Assembly: GCA_963691705.1 (NCBI GenBank)
Contig: OY829538.1
Coordinates: 36,104,836-36,168,835 of the forward strand
Length of the DNA: 64,000 bases
Reading direction: 5' to 3'
Origin: Viola odorata
Lineage: Eukaryota; Streptophyta; Magnoliopsida; Malpighiales; Violaceae
The notes under the pieces were generated by a model, which was not told the origin of the DNA, did no database searches, and saw only the letters and a program-made list of their open reading frames with translations. The translations under genes and the position numbers were made by a program. Of the stretch, positions 1 to 11,284 are shown piece by piece. How positions within the stretch are numbered: the first letter of the stretch is position 1; each line of letters opens with the position of its first letter.

Positions 1-48
1 CACCAAACACACAATCCTCATCTCCTACCTCTCCCATCACCTTCAACC

Positions 49-1482
49 ATGCCCAGAGGAAAGAAACCCATCCGCAAACTTACCTCAGGACTACACCCAG
101 TGGACGACCCTAAAAGCCAAGTTCCTTCAAAATCCAGATCTTAACCCTCTACTCCTGGCTCGTTCAAAACGGAGCAGGCCGATGATGCCCTGGAAGAAGG
201 TACTGGAGAGAGCGGCGAGGCTGATGGTGAGGAAGAAGAAGAGGCCGAGGACCTCGAGGCCAAGGCAGCAGTGGAGAAAGAAGCAGCTAAGAAAGAGAAG
301 AAAGAGAAAGAGGCCGCAGCTAGATCGGCGATGAAGAAGGGTAAATCCAAGACTCCGACGGCAGAGCCTGAAAATGCAAGCTTCCAACCTCCAGCAAGGG
401 AAAGCCCTCGACCTCCAAGAAGTCTTGAGGTCCCGACAACACCTCTGCTGTCGAGGCCAGGACACTAGTTCCCCCTTCTGCCCCCCAATCGAACTCCACC
501 CAAGTGACTTATGACCTTTCTGTTCCACATAAATGGTTAGTTTTCAATGATAAGCCTTCATTAGATAAATTGCATATGTTGAACTCCAAAGGCGTTAGCT
601 CCTGTGCGCGCCTAGATTTGGAATTTTTGGCCAAAATGGGCATAGAATCTCGGGTCCGAGAGTTTGTGCCTAATATCGGTTGGGAATCTCTATTCTATTT
701 AGAACACCCAACCTTTATTGAACTCTCGCTCGAATTCTTTACCACTTTTTGGGTCACTTCTGATAGCTTTAAGCCAAGGGCAAGTTTGGTCCCAACTCTT
801 CCACCCCTGGTCTTGTCAATTTTAGATTGACAAACAAATGGACCCAACTGACCCTTGGCAAGTTCAATTGTTTTCTTGGTTTTGTTCAGCCTGATGAGTT
901 AGATTCCGCCCTCTACAAAAATGCTTTGACTGTTATACCCCCTATTTTTTATGCTTCTGCTGCATTTCGTGAGCTTGCTAATGACGCCAATGCTGAATTC
1001 AACCCTAAGTCTAGTAAAGGCCATGAAATTATTGACACTGCATTGCGCATCCTGCATAGATATCTGGCCCTCACCTTCTCGGGTCGGTTTAGATCCTCGG
1101 GACAGTTGTCTTTGCAGGAGCTTTTCTTTTTATGGTGTATGAAGCATAAACGTAGAGTTAATCTTAGCTTTTGGGTTGCCTTGGGTATTCTTCACGTTCT
1201 AAATGGCTCCCGAGGCCCCATTTTAAGATCCCGTATCTCTCTGCTTGCAATGAAATTGCATGATATTGACCTGTATGACAACGACCTTTCGGAGCCCCTT
1301 GCACTCAAGGATTTAGATGTCCGTACCTTAGATGGTATGGGTCATTTATGTGTCTCACAAGTTGTGCTGAGTTTTTCTGCAGGATGCACCCCAGCTGGAG
1401 ATAAGGTTTTCGGGACCAAGTCCGGCAACCACTTCGACTATCCAGATCTTTCGAGGCCCCGATCTTTGTCTGTTCCTCCTAC
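49..1482 (+). pseudogene. Athila ORF downstream of pol (putative plant transposon protein domain), 5' part
   Basis: The likely start is ATG at 49 (basic N-terminus MPRGKKPIRK). An acidic/lysine-rich low-complexity stretch follows at about 160-430, then a globular region from about 500 whose motifs (ARLDLEFLAKMGIESR, NIGWESLFYLEHPT, ELFFLWCMKHKRRVN, HVLNGSRGPI) are shared with element E at 31670-32203 and 31253-31663. I recognise it as the 'putative plant transposon protein' type domain often found 3' of pol in Athila elements; its function is unknown. I see no signal peptide or transmembrane segment, so I do not call it env. The frame is broken by a stop near 142, a stop at 466-468, and shifts between about 470-505 and 760-830. 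Coding ends where element B is inserted and resumes at 22635. Confidence 0.75.
1478..1482. repeat. Target-site duplication of element B, left copy
   Basis: CCTAC immediately precedes the TGATAYGATCC end of the left B LTR. CCTGC follows the right LTR at 22635-22639. Four of five bases match, as expected for an old 5-bp Ty3/gypsy target duplication. Confidence 0.7.
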
Positions 1483-2128
1483 TGATATGATCCTAGTTGC
1501 TTAGGATGCGTAGCACCAAATCTGATCGTTATTCAAAGACGGATTTCAATGCGGAAGAAGATAACTCACTTAGACAACATAAGCCTGCTGAACGCTAAGC
1601 AAAAGCCAACCTAATTCCGAAGAAGAGAGGATCCTTGTCGAATCACTAACCATATATCCCTTGTGGATATCAACCTAGGGCAGCCGAGAAGTAGGGTGCA
1701 ATTTCGGGTTTTACTTGTTAACTACTCGAGTATTGCGGACTGGAGAAGGAACAAGGTTCAATCACATGAACAAGGGGCAGAGATTTGAAGAAAGAAGCCT
1801 CAAGTGGGCTGAAACTTGTCCCAAATGAAAGATAACATCCTGAAGTTTCCAACGAGTATTCAATCGCATGATTTGGACTTGTACAACATCGGCTGTGTTA
1901 CGACGAAGTTGCCAGTTGTGTCTGCGCCTAGAACTGCTGTGTGCGAGATTGTCATCTCGAATCTCCTTGAGATCTACTTGTCCGAATGCTCTGAAACTTG
2001 GACACAATAAACATAACACATAGAGGTTTCTATCAAGCCTTTCGGACCTTTGATCGGACTCCATCTGCTCCATCATGTCTTGACGCTTTTGTCCATGTAG
2101 TCGCGTGATAAATCTTGGGATCGTATCA
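1483..2128 (-). repeat. Element B 3' LTR (left copy), internally deleted
   Basis: The 646-bp sequence aligns with 21704-22634 but lacks about 290 bp in its middle (junction near 1805). The remaining parts differ at roughly 8% of positions by eye, so this is an old insertion. The ORF-like stretches inside it are shadows. Confidence 0.85.
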
Positions 2129-2191
2129 TTCCCTCCCTCTTCGGAAAGATTCACCCTCGAATCTTGCTCATCATAATCTTCCCACGAAAGC
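2129..2191 (-). promoter_or_regulatory. Element B polypurine tract and polyprotein tail
   Basis: On the - strand the sequence just before the 3' LTR is CCGAAGAGGGAGGGAA (2129-2144), a classical polypurine tract for plus-strand priming. Upstream, 2145-2191 reads in frame as SWEDYDEQDSRVNLSEEGG-like residues, the usual C-terminal end of plant gypsy polyproteins that runs into the tract. Element A inserted at 2191/2192. Confidence 0.75.
2187..2191. repeat. Target-site duplication of element A (left)
   Basis: AAAGC directly precedes TGATAACA. The identical AAAGC occurs at 18210-18214 directly after the right LTR. Confidence 0.95.
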
Positions 2192-2425
2192 TGATAACAA
2201 TTAAGGAAACACCAAGGGTATAATCATCTTCCTACCTCCAGTCAAAGCCGGATTCCTATAGACCTTGACTAAAAGACGGTACCCGGCTGCCGCCCCCGTT
2301 AGGCCAAGGATCCTGGGATGGTCGACATCAGCGGGGGGGGGGGGGGGGACCTACATGGCGTCATCCCATCCCAGGAACCCCGACAATGACATACTGGCGA
2401 TATCTCACTAGCAATATCCTCCTGC

Positions 2426-2457
2426 TGACGTCATCCTGTACGGACCAGCTGACGTCA
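2426..2457 (+). promoter_or_regulatory. Paired TGACGTCA (bZIP/as-1-like) boxes in A LTR
   Basis: TGACGTCA occurs at 2426-2433 and again at 2450-2457, each followed by TCCTG and spaced 24 bp apart, about 70-95 bp upstream of the TATA box. TGACG palindromes are known binding sites for plant bZIP (TGA/CREB-type) factors. In the 3' LTR the second box is intact (17929-17936) and the first has become TTACGTCA. Confidence 0.6.
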
Positions 2458-2461
2458 TCCT

Positions 2462-2488
2462 GGGCGTTATCTCCCCTTGATAACGCCC
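2462..2488. repeat. 10-bp inverted repeat upstream of A LTR TATA box
   Basis: GGGCGTTATC (2462-2471) and GATAACGCCC (2479-2488) are exact reverse complements separated by 7 bp. They lie between the TGACGTCA pair and the TATA box. The 3' LTR copy has one mismatch (GGGCATTATC). Confidence 0.7.
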
Positions 2489-2521
2489 ACCCCTGGGGGT
2501 AACGACCTTCTTCTCTTCAGC

Positions 2522-2529
2522 TATAAATA
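2522..2529 (+). promoter_or_regulatory. TATA box of A 5' LTR
   Basis: TATAAATA lies in the context CAGCTATAAATACCCC and is retained at 18001-18008 in the 3' LTR. The related element H has the same TATAAATACC on its own sense (-) strand at 58074-58081. It is the likely RNA start element for gag-pol. Confidence 0.7.
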
Positions 2530-2731
2530 CCCCACATTTATACATCGAGGGTAAGAGCAAATTCTCTACTAGAATCTCTGCCGAATTTCATAATCTTACT
2601 AACTTAAGCATCGAAGCGTCTACGCCGAAGCCCCCCTCCGGCGCTTTGCAGGTATCGCGGACAACAGCCACGGTGATTCCAGACAGCCATAATCCTCATT
2701 CCGCCCCCGAAGAAACTAGAATCTTATCAAA

Positions 2732-2750
2732 TTGGTGCTTTCATTGAGAG
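2732..2750 (+). promoter_or_regulatory. Primer binding site of element A
   Basis: TTGGTGCTTTCATTGAGAG begins two bases after the 5' LTR. The same 19 bases lie beside the 5' LTR of element C (- strand, 52424-52406). TGGTGC would pair with a tRNA 3' end GCACCA; I cannot assign the tRNA. Confidence 0.75.
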
Positions 2751-2815
2751 TCGTGGTTTTAATTAAGTGAGCATCCTTAATAGCCAAGCTTTGTTCTTCT
2801 GGGAATTTGAAGATC

Positions 2816-4678
2816 ATGGCTTCTGATTCAGATCCACCATTGACTCAGTCCTCTAGTCTTCCATTTGATACCCGTAGACAACTCTTTGCCTTCGCCACTT
2901 CAGATGCTCCCACCTCGATGCAAGAAATTCCTTCAGGAATGTCAGATCTATCTCTCTCGCAAACAACGGGAACATTTGTGTTACATCCAAGCACTCCTTT
3001 GTCCCAAATAGGAGGGTCAAGTCATTTTCCTCCTCAGTCGGGGGCCCGGGGTGGATAACGCAAATAACCCATTTGCGAGCTCCATTTTAGCCCTTCGTGC
3101 TCAACTGGACCAATTAACAGAATTGGCTAGCAGATATACACCTGCTGCTGCTTCTGGGTCAGGCGTGGCATCTCAATTTGTTTTCACTCCATCAATCATT
3201 ATAGAAAGACCACTGTTGTCCCCACTACATGCGAATGTCTCATTGACGCTGCCCGCATTAAGTGCGCCAGTCAGTCTTGTACAGATTGCTCATAGAACGG
3301 TGGAGCCGTACATACCACAAGTACCTTTATTTCCTATTTCTCAAGAGGAGCGGCAATGGAGTGAGGAGGATAGAGGTCGTTGGGATGGAAGGAGAAACGA
3401 AAATAATAGAGATATGTCTCCCGGAGTGAGTGAAAGATCCAGCAGTAGGAGACATTGAACTAGGTCACCCAAGAGTCGTAGTCCGACCCCCAGGTGACAT
3501 CCTATCAGAGATTCGAGAGATCGTAGGCGTCATTTGGAAGCATCCCCGCCTCAGCAGGCGCGGGAAATCCTTGACGATACTTCGGGCCACCCCTTTAGCC
3601 TACGCATAAGGCGTCACAGGGTCAGTAAACACGTAAAGCTTCCCTCAGAATCTTATGATGGCACCAGAGATCCCATCTCTCACCTTAACAAGGTGAAGGA
3701 TTTTGTGCAATTCCAAACCTACAATGATGCTGCTTTGTGTGAAATATTTGTAATGACCCTGGTAGAAGTCGCACATTTGTGGTTCGAAGGTCTTCCGGGT
3801 GGGTCTGTTTACAGTTTCGCGCAGCTGGAATCTAAATTCAGGAGTCGATTTAACACTGCAGTCCCTATTAGGAAGTCAGCTGCTGCCTTGTTCGACTTAC
3901 ACAGGAAACCTCAGGAATCTTTGAGGAGTTTCCTCCATTATTTCGACACTGAGATGTCGCTAACACCGGGTGTAACGGTTGATTTCGTCATTGAAGCCTT
4001 AAAGCGAAACTGTTGTTACGGAAAACTCCGAGAATCTTTAATGGTCGGCCCACCAGCGACTTTGGATGCGTTAAGGTTGAAAGCCCACAACTATGCGAGG
4101 ATGGAAGAAGAAGAAAATAGGGATATATTTCGAAACATACCGCCCGCCATGCCTCCAGCCCCTACCGCTCTGATTCCAGCTACCTCTGAAGATCGGTTCA
4201 TTGACGATTACGCTCAGCGAAAGGATTACATTCCCAAGACATTTAATCGGAGAAGAGGCAACCCCTCAAAGGGAAAATCTGGTGACTCCTCTGCTCAACG
4301 GTAGAGTGATCCTCCTAAGGGACGAGTTTATGATTCAGACCCTCCTTCCTTCGTCCTACCCTGAGCAGAAATATTGGCAATAGTAGAGCAGCGAAACCTG
4401 CCCATCCGTTATCCCGCCCCTGTAAGACCAGGAGTAATCCTGGGGCGAAGGGAAAATGCCTATTGCAAATTTCACAAAGCCAAAGGACACTCAACTTAAG
4501 CGTGTCGAGAACTCAAAGCGGCGATAGAACGTCTAGTGGAGGAAGGCTATCTGGGGGAATTTGCCACAAAAACACGAGAAGAAGCTAAAAGTAACCCAAC
4601 AAATAGAGTAGCTGATAACAGGGCAACACCATCCCGCCCCCAAGCCGCGACACCGGTCCTGCGGGAGGAGGCCGGGAA
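2816..4678 (+). pseudogene. gag: Element A gag (degenerate)
   Basis: Start ATG 2816 (MASDSD) matches element C's MASDPNF. The retrotransposon gag core is at about 3570-4110 (HRVSKHVKLPSESYDG, WFEGLPGGSVYSFAQLE, EALKRNC), encoding the structural protein that packages RNA. The zinc knuckle near 4460-4515 reads YCKFHKAKGHST, then a stop, then AC, so the C-x2-H-x4-H-x4-C motif is broken. Lesions by eye: a frameshift near 3050, stops at 3456-3458 and about 3495, a stop at 4302-4304, further stops near 4363 and 4498, and a shift near 4675. It continues into the protease frame. Confidence 0.85.
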
Positions 4679-5611
4679 ATGCTTACAATTGATGACGAGG
4701 ACGTCCCTATTATCAACATCATTGCTGGAGGCACGCCTTATCTGGATGAAACCGCACAGTCGATGCCTGCTCCAGGGGATAAGCGGAAGTGGACTGGCAT
4801 GACAATAAAGAGTGAAGCGATAAGTGCCTTAGATCGTATGGTATTATCCTTTTCTGAAGAGGACGAGAAGGGTGTGATGTATCAGCACAACGACGCGTTA
4901 GTAGTTACTCCCATTATCGCTAACCACGGAGTTAGAAGAACTCTGGTTGACAATGGAAGTGCCGTAAACGTGTTCTCATTGGAAGCCTACAATCTCCTGA
5001 AGCGCTCAGATAGTGAGCTTATGCCCTGTAAAAAACCTATCATTGGGGTAGACGGAGTCCTCATCCCAGTGACTGGAGTGACTACCCTGCCCGTATATTT
5101 CAAGGAAGATACCTCCAAACGGTCTGAGGAGCTTTTATTCTTGGTGGTGGATCTAAATCTACCTTATAATGCCATATTGGGACGACCATTCCTCAACCGT
5201 TTTGGAGCGGCGATATTGCAAAAGCATCTGAAGTTGAAATACCTGTCCTAGGATGGTGTGGTCTCGATCCGAGGAAATCAAAAGTTAGCAGCTGAATGCT
5301 ATTTGTTTATGACTCAGAAGAGTTGTGACAGGTATGTGTGCGTGACGGTGGACCCATATGAGCAAAATGATGAAAAATGTACTCAGCCAGTAGATAAAAT
5401 GACTCATGTCCCAGTCAGCGGGGTAGGCGGAGCCGTATTTCTGGTTAGTGATAACCTCAACGCAGAGGAAAATCTGCAGTTGGCCCAACTGTTGAATAAA
5501 TGCAAAGGAGAATTTGCATGGAAACTATCTAACATGCCCGGTATCTTGTGGGAGGTGGCAGAACATCGACTCAATGTCAACGCTGATGCCAGACCAGTCC
5601 AACAGAAATGA
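4679..5611 (+). pseudogene. pol: Element A aspartic protease region
   Basis: The motif LVDNGSAVNVFS near 4945-4980 is the retropepsin active-site loop (D-N-G-S in place of the usual D-S/T-G), followed by LPYNAILGRPFL near 5158-5195. The same D-N-G-S variant occurs in element C. The protease would cleave the Gag-Pol polyprotein in the particle. In-frame stops lie at 5249-5251 (TAG) and 5609-5611 (TGA); the latter is exactly at the junction with reverse transcriptase. Confidence 0.85.
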
Positions 5612-6922
5612 CGTGCTTTCTCTACTGAAAAGGCAAGGGCGATCGAAAAAGAAGTTACTAAGCTTCTCGACGCTGGCTTTATTCGAGAAGTAAGATATCC
5701 CACCTGGTTGGCTAACCTCATTCTGGTCCCCAAGCCCAGCGGAGAATGGCGCATGTGTATCGATTTCACTGATTTGAATGACGCTTGCCCCAAAGACTGT
5801 TACCCACTCCCTCGGATTGATCAGCTAGTTGATCAGGCTGCCGGATACGCGTACTTAAGCTCGTTGGACGCCAATTCCGGGTACCATCAAATCCCCATGG
5901 CCAAGGAGGATGAAGAGAAAACTGCCTTCATCACTCTGAGGGCCACCTATTGCTATACGGCGATGCCTTTCGGGTTGAAGAACGCTGGAGCCACCTTCCA
6001 GCGAATGGCGAATCAGGCCTTCGAAAAATAGATTGGGCGAAACGTCGAAGCGTATGTCGATGACATACTGGTTAAAATTCAAAACTTTGAAGATCACCTA
6101 TCCGATCTGGCTGAAGTCTTCAAAGTAATGAAGCAATATGAGATGAAGCTAAACCATCGAAAGTGCATATTCGCCTTCCAAACAGGCAAATTTTTGGGTT
6201 ATGTGGTCAGCCAAAAAGGCATTCAGCCCAACCCGTTAAATATCCAGGCTATCCAAGACATGATATCTCCTCAGACCATAAAAGAGGTACAAAAGCTAAC
6301 CGGGCGCGTTATTGCTCTGGGGCGGTTTATTTGTAAACAAGGAGAAAGGTGTCTCTCTTTCTTCAAAGTTATACAAAAGAAAGCCACTTTTGGATGGACG
6401 GCAGAGTGCGAAGAAGCATTTGCAGGCCTGAAAGCTTACCTATCGTCTAACTTGGTATTGACAAGACCAGAACCTGGCGATATCTTGTATTTATACCTTG
6501 GGGTTGCTGACGAAGTGGTTAGCGCGGTCCTGGTGCGAGAAGGCAACCACACGCACCACCCTGTATACTTCGTGAGTCATGTCCTGAAAGATGCCGAGCT
6601 CAGATACGCCCGTATCAAGAAAATAGTGTTAGCATTGATCCAAGCCACGCGGAAAATGAGTCGATACTTTCAAGCTCATACTGTCGTTGTGCTGACAGAC
6701 CAACCTCTGAAAAGGATCTTCCAAAAACCCGAATCCTCGGGGAGGATGCTAATCTGGGCTCTTGAACTTGAACAATATGGGTTGCATTACCAGTCCCGAC
6801 CCTCTGTGAAGGCTCAAATCTTGGCGGACTTTATCGCGGAATGCACTTTCACGCCGGATCCTCTAACAGAATTGACTGAAAAGGAAAAAGAAGAATTGGA
6901 TCTTCCCTTCCTAGAGACCTAG
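5612..6922 (+). pseudogene. pol: Element A reverse transcriptase and first RNase H
   Basis: RT motifs run in order: PSGEWRMCIDFTDLNDACPKD (about 5738-5800), LDANSGYHQI (5868), MPFGLKNAGATFQRM (5965), catalytic YVDD (6053-6064) and FLGYVVSQKGI (6190). The connected RNase H region continues through YFVSHVLKDAELRYARIKK and LTDQPLKRIFQKPESSGRM to about 6860. It copies genomic RNA into DNA and removes the RNA strand. Stops at 6029-6031 and 6920-6922 interrupt one otherwise continuous frame. Confidence 0.92.
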
Positions 6923-7360
6923 ACCGACCTGTGGGTTATCCACGTAGATGGCGCCAAAAATCAAGAGCTTGCCGGGGCTGGAATTTTCATGAGTAGGCCT
7001 TACGGCATCCATGTGCGATATGCCATCCGAATTCTGCAGCCGTTGTCCAATAACGTCGCAGAATATGAAGCGCTATTAACCGGGCTCAGGATAGGAAAGA
7101 GTATTTCAATCAAGGGAATACATGACTCTAGGAGGTTGGGAGACTTGCGGCTGAAAGTCTGCGGGGACTCCAAGTTGATAATAGACCAAGTGCTGGGATA
7201 CTCTCAAGCTAGAGAGCCCATCATGGTACAATACCTTGCTAAAGTGAAGCGCGAGTTGATAGAAATAAAGAAATGTGGCATACAGGTCAGCTTCGAGCAC
7301 ATTCCTCGAGAGGATAACGCTGAGGCTGACAATCTTGCTAAACTCGCAGCAAATCCAGAG
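6923..7360 (+). pseudogene. pol: Element A second (archaeal-type) RNase H
   Basis: WVIHVDGAKN (D), LSNNVAEYEALLTGLR (E), GDSKLIIDQV (D) and PREDNAEADNLAKLA (D) give the full D-E-D-D catalytic set of a type-I RNase H resembling archaeal/cellular enzymes. A second RNase H between the retroviral-type RNase H and integrase is characteristic of the Tat lineage of plant Ty3/gypsy elements and is used here to assign the lineage. It is open throughout apart from the stop at its N-terminal edge. Confidence 0.9.
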
Positions 7361-8692
7361 GCGTCCATACCAAAAGGGGTGTACTACCGGGAGATACCCG
7401 TACCTTCCTTCATGGAAGAACAAGCGACACTCTGTGTGGAAGAAAGTGACAACGACTGGAGAATTCCTGTCATAAAATACTTGAAACATGATGAACTTCC
7501 AGCAGATAACGCTGAGAAGAAGAAAGTACTGAAGCAAGTGGCACGGTGTACATACTTTAATGGGGAACTACTACGGAGTTGTTTCTCTCATCCGGCTGCG
7601 AAATGCATAACAGAACAAGAGGGTCTTCATACCCTCCGTGAAATCCACGAGGGAATTTGTGGCATGCACGCATCTGGCAGAACCATGGCTGCGCAAGTCT
7701 TTCGATCAGGGTTCTACTGGCCCACTATTCGGAGAAACTGCCATGACTATGTGCGAACTTGCCAAAAGTGTTAGGAATTCTCCAAGATTCCCCGGCAACC
7801 TGCTGCACAAATTCATAATATTATCGCTCCTTGCCCTTTCGCGAAATGGGGAATTGATATCCTTGGACCATTTCCAAAGGCAAGATCGCAACTAAAGTTT
7901 GTGGTTGTAACAGTAGACTACTTCACCAAATGGGCAGAAGCTGATGCGGTTGCCAATATCACGACAGAAAAAATCTGGCGTTTCTTCAAGCACCAAGTTA
8001 TCATGCGCTTCGGAGTTCCTCGCGTACTCGTTAGCGACAATGGAACGCAGTTCACCAGCCAGTTCTTTAGAAACCAATGTGTGGAGTTCAGAATCGAGCA
8101 GAGATTCTCTTCCGTGGCTCATCCGCAGACTAATGGTCAGGCTGAGGTGACAAACCGAGCCATCCTGAATGGTGTTAAGAAGAACCTGGAGGGATCCAAG
8201 AAGAAGTGGGCAGACGAACTGCCGTATGTGATGTGGGCATACCGCATGACCACGAAAACCAGTATGGGAGAAACACCATTCGCACTGGCTTTCGGCACGG
8301 AGGCCGTTACGCCTGTGGAAATTGGTACCGTGAGCTTACGAGTGGCTTACTTCAGAGAAGAGTTGAATGAGGAAAGGTTGCGTGCGAATCTTAACGCACT
8401 GCCTGAACTACAAGAGGAAGCTCTTCTGAAGATGATGCACTATAAGCAAAAGATGACGCGTTATTATAATAGGCTCGTCAAAGAACGAATCCTAAAAGAA
8501 GGTGATCTAGTACTCCGGGATCAACGAGCAACTGGTCAATGCCAGGGAAAGCTCAGTCCAAACTGGGAAGGGCCGTACCGCGTTACCCATATCGTTGGGA
8601 GAGGAGCGTACCATCTAGAGACACTCGACGGTACCCCCTTACCTAACTCCTGGAATATTGCTCGTTTGAAATTATATCATGCTAGATCTTGA
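7361..8692 (+). pseudogene. pol: Element A integrase
   Basis: The zinc-binding HHCC domain lies at about 7630-7774 (HEGICGMHASG, FYWPTIRR, CQKC), ending in an in-frame TAG at 7772-7774. The catalytic core from about 7850 shows GIDILGPF (D), VSDNGTQFTS (D) and [14 protein letters not shown] (E). The tail ends NSWNIARLKLYHARS at 8692. It inserts the cDNA into chromosomes. A single stop separates the zinc domain from the core. Confidence 0.9.
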
Positions 8693-8818
8693 CTTATCCC
8701 TGCATCTTTTCACTAACGATAGCCCTAACCCCTACTAACGCTCGAGTAATGAGCTCTCTTATGCTTTGTGGCTACGTGTGTGTGCAGGCGATACGAAAAA
8801 GGGGAAAAAAGGTTGCCA

Positions 8819-9410
8819 GGAGTGAAAAGTCCTATCCTTGTGATGGCCTGTCCTGATCCGACGGCTCACTAAGTGAGGGCACGCCCCGGCATACCTAATA
8901 CTTAGCGTCAGGAGTGAAAAGTCATATCCTTGTGATGGTCTGTCCTGATCCGACGGCTCACTAAGTGAGGGCACGCCCTGGCGCACCTGATATGAAACGT
9001 TGGGAGTGAAAAGTCCTATCCTTGTGGTAACCAGGTGGGGACCATGAGAAGAGGCACGCCCCGGCACCCCTGGGAGTGAAAAGTCCTATCCTCGTGATGG
9101 TCGGTCTGGATCCGCCGACTCACTGAGTGAGGGCACGCCCTAGGATTCCTAAAGGTGAAAAGGCCTCATCCTTATGACAGCCATTCTCGTGGAGGTGGCT
9201 CGTTAGGGAGAGACACACCCTAAGGAGATAATAACTCCATCTTGGAAGCAAAAATCCTATCTTTGCGGCCGGTCTGATGATGACGGCTCGCCAAAGGAAG
9301 GTACAATTCCAAGATGAGAGGATAACGCCGAAAGTGAAAATCCTAGCCTTGTGAGGGACTGTCCTGATCAGACGACTCACTAGGAAGAGGTACTTTCCGG
9401 CTGATCATGG
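8819..9410. repeat. Imperfect tandem repeat array between pol and the antisense genes of A
   Basis: About seven units start with (G)GAGTGAAAAGTCCTATCC or variants at 8819, 8911, 9003, 9073, 9151, 9244 and 9331 (periods 92, 92, 70, 78, 93, 87). Each continues TTGTGATGGTCTGTCC...GAGGGCACGCCC. Identity is high in the first four units and decays to the right. Tandem arrays downstream of pol are known in Tat-lineage elements, where they can seed satellites. Confidence 0.9.
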
Positions 9411-9951
9411 AAATACGAAAAGTCACGAACTCCCAACAAGTAACTAGATGCGGAATCCCTGGCGAAGTAAGCTGGTTGAGAAAGCGATAGCAAGCGACAC
9501 CAATACCCTAGAAGGATGGCGGATCGGCTCCTACGGGAAATTCGTGTCTGTTATCGCTTATTTCTTACTAATAGATATTAATTGAGTGTGCAGGATGTCT
9601 CCAGCCTCAAAGAGATCGCGGCACTCGAATTAACAAAAAGGAGTTGTATAACTCTTTGGCAAAATAAACATGAGGCCAACCACGCCGATATTGACGCAGA
9701 CTAAGGAGTAGGACCTAAAGGCCCTATTTGTTATCTTTTCGATCAGCCAGGCGGTGGTTGAGATTAGCGCGACAAAGCGGGATCAGGACGGTAAAATTTA
9801 AAGAAAGGAAAATGGCCTTAACAAAAATTGATGCCGCTAAAGTATCATTGTTTAGAAGCAAATACCCTCGAAGGGACACAAAAGTATGCAAAAATATACA
9901 AAGAGGGTAATATTCGATCCTCACAAAAAGGAAAAAGGGATAACACCCTAC
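9411..9951. other. Element A spacer, no gene seen
   Basis: A 540-bp non-coding stretch between the tandem array and the 3' end of antisense gene d. It probably contains the 3' end of the d transcript. I see no ORF or repeat here that I can support. Confidence 0.6.
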
Positions 9952-11198
9952 TTACTCCTCGTCTTCGGCGATTTCCCCCTCTGGGTAGCCCTTTGACCTG
10001 GCCAAGCGGAAGCCCTCGTCGTTAAGACCGGAAGATCTCTCAAAAAAGGCATTAGAGACAGCCTCACCATCATAAAATTCCTCCCCATGAACCTCCACAA
10101 AGCAATTGGCCATGATGGAAACACTCTCTTCAATATACCAGCGCCTCTTGATAGCTGATTCCGCCTCAAGCGCCATTTTTTCTTCTATCAAAGCTGCTCT
10201 CTCTCCCGTCAAGGCCATTTTCTCCTCCTCGAGAGTGACACACTTTGACTGTTCAGCTGTCAGAGCAGTGCTAGAAGCGGACAATTATTCCTTTGCAGTG
10301 GCTAACTGTTCCTTTGCCTCTCTTGCCTCCTCTTTAGCTGCCTCCAGGTCCGCCATATATTTATCTCGCTCTTCCAATAGTCGTTGTTTCTCCTCTTGCT
10401 CTTGAGAAAGCTTGGCTATAGAAGCGGCAAGGTCAGCAGCCTTTTGAGACACGCACTCAGCATAGAGATGAGATTGGAGGAACTCGGAGAAAAGCATGGA
10501 GCGCAGCATATCGGCTTGCTCTTTGTCTCCTGCAGCAGCGAAAGTGCTTCGTTCTTCAGGAGAAGTTAACATGTGTGCAGCCAAGAATGATGCAGTAATG
10601 GTCGAGTTATCGCCCCCCATGGCTGCAATCCTGAGCTACGAAATGTAGTCATGTCCACCTGGTGAGTGATAGGCCCAACGGCGTTATGAGAACTCACATC
10701 GGCCATAAGATTGGACACTACTGTCCCCTCCCCGAAATGCCTAAGTGTGGAAGCAGTGGAAGGAACGAAGACCACGGTGGCTGGAGAAGGAGGCTGGTTG
10801 GAAGCAGAGCCTCTCGGAGGCGTGAACGTTTCATTAGGATAAGTAGAGACGACACCCCCTTGGAACGTTGCGTGAGCCTGATAAGAAGAAAATTCTGACA
10901 GCTCGTCATGGTAAACTGTGGTGTTAGAGGAAAAGTGGGGCATCTCTGAACCAAATGGGGGCGGAGAAGTCTCGAAAGGTGGAGGCATGTATGCGTTCTC
11001 AAAAATGGTACCAGTCTGACCCGGCGGAGGAATGGAAGGGTCAAGACCAGTTTGGGGCCTTACCTCGACGTCAGCCTGAGTCGAGGACGAGCTTGCACCT
11101 ACATCCGTGGACTTTTGTTTCTTCTTCGGACGATTCAGAATACGTCTCATGTCCATGTTGCCTCGTGATGACAAAGGCGTGGAAGTACCAGAAGTATC

Positions 11199-11284
11199 CT
11201 ATGAGAAAAAGCAATTAACAACAAGAAGAGTACAAGCAAGCATTGAAAAATGATGCGAAAGATACTAGGGGAAGTTGCAGCTAC
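11199..11284 (-). other. Intron 2 of antisense gene d (A)
   Basis: Donor GTAGCT at 11284 and acceptor TTTTTCTCATAG ending at 11199. Splicing keeps frame (phase 0) from the serine/threonine-rich end of exon 2 into the linker beginning DTSGTS. No second copy is visible for comparison because H runs out of the window. Confidence 0.5.

Larger units (their letters stand above)
2192..2729 (+). repeat. Element A 5' LTR
   Basis: 538 bp with TG...CA ends and terminal inverted repeat TGATAA/TTATCA. It contains an 18-base G run near 2333-2348, two palindromic TGACGTCA boxes, an inverted repeat (2462-2488) and a TATA box (2522). Confidence 0.95.

Noticed and set aside
1762..2154. 130-codon ORF over the left LTR of B
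   Set aside because: Polyprotein tail running into LTR; the right LTR copy does not keep it as a gene.
4679..8692. Excess of TAG/TGA in A pol as evidence of an alternative genetic code or suppression
   Set aside because: Each is a single transition from the sense codon seen in C, the pattern expected from decay of methylated DNA.
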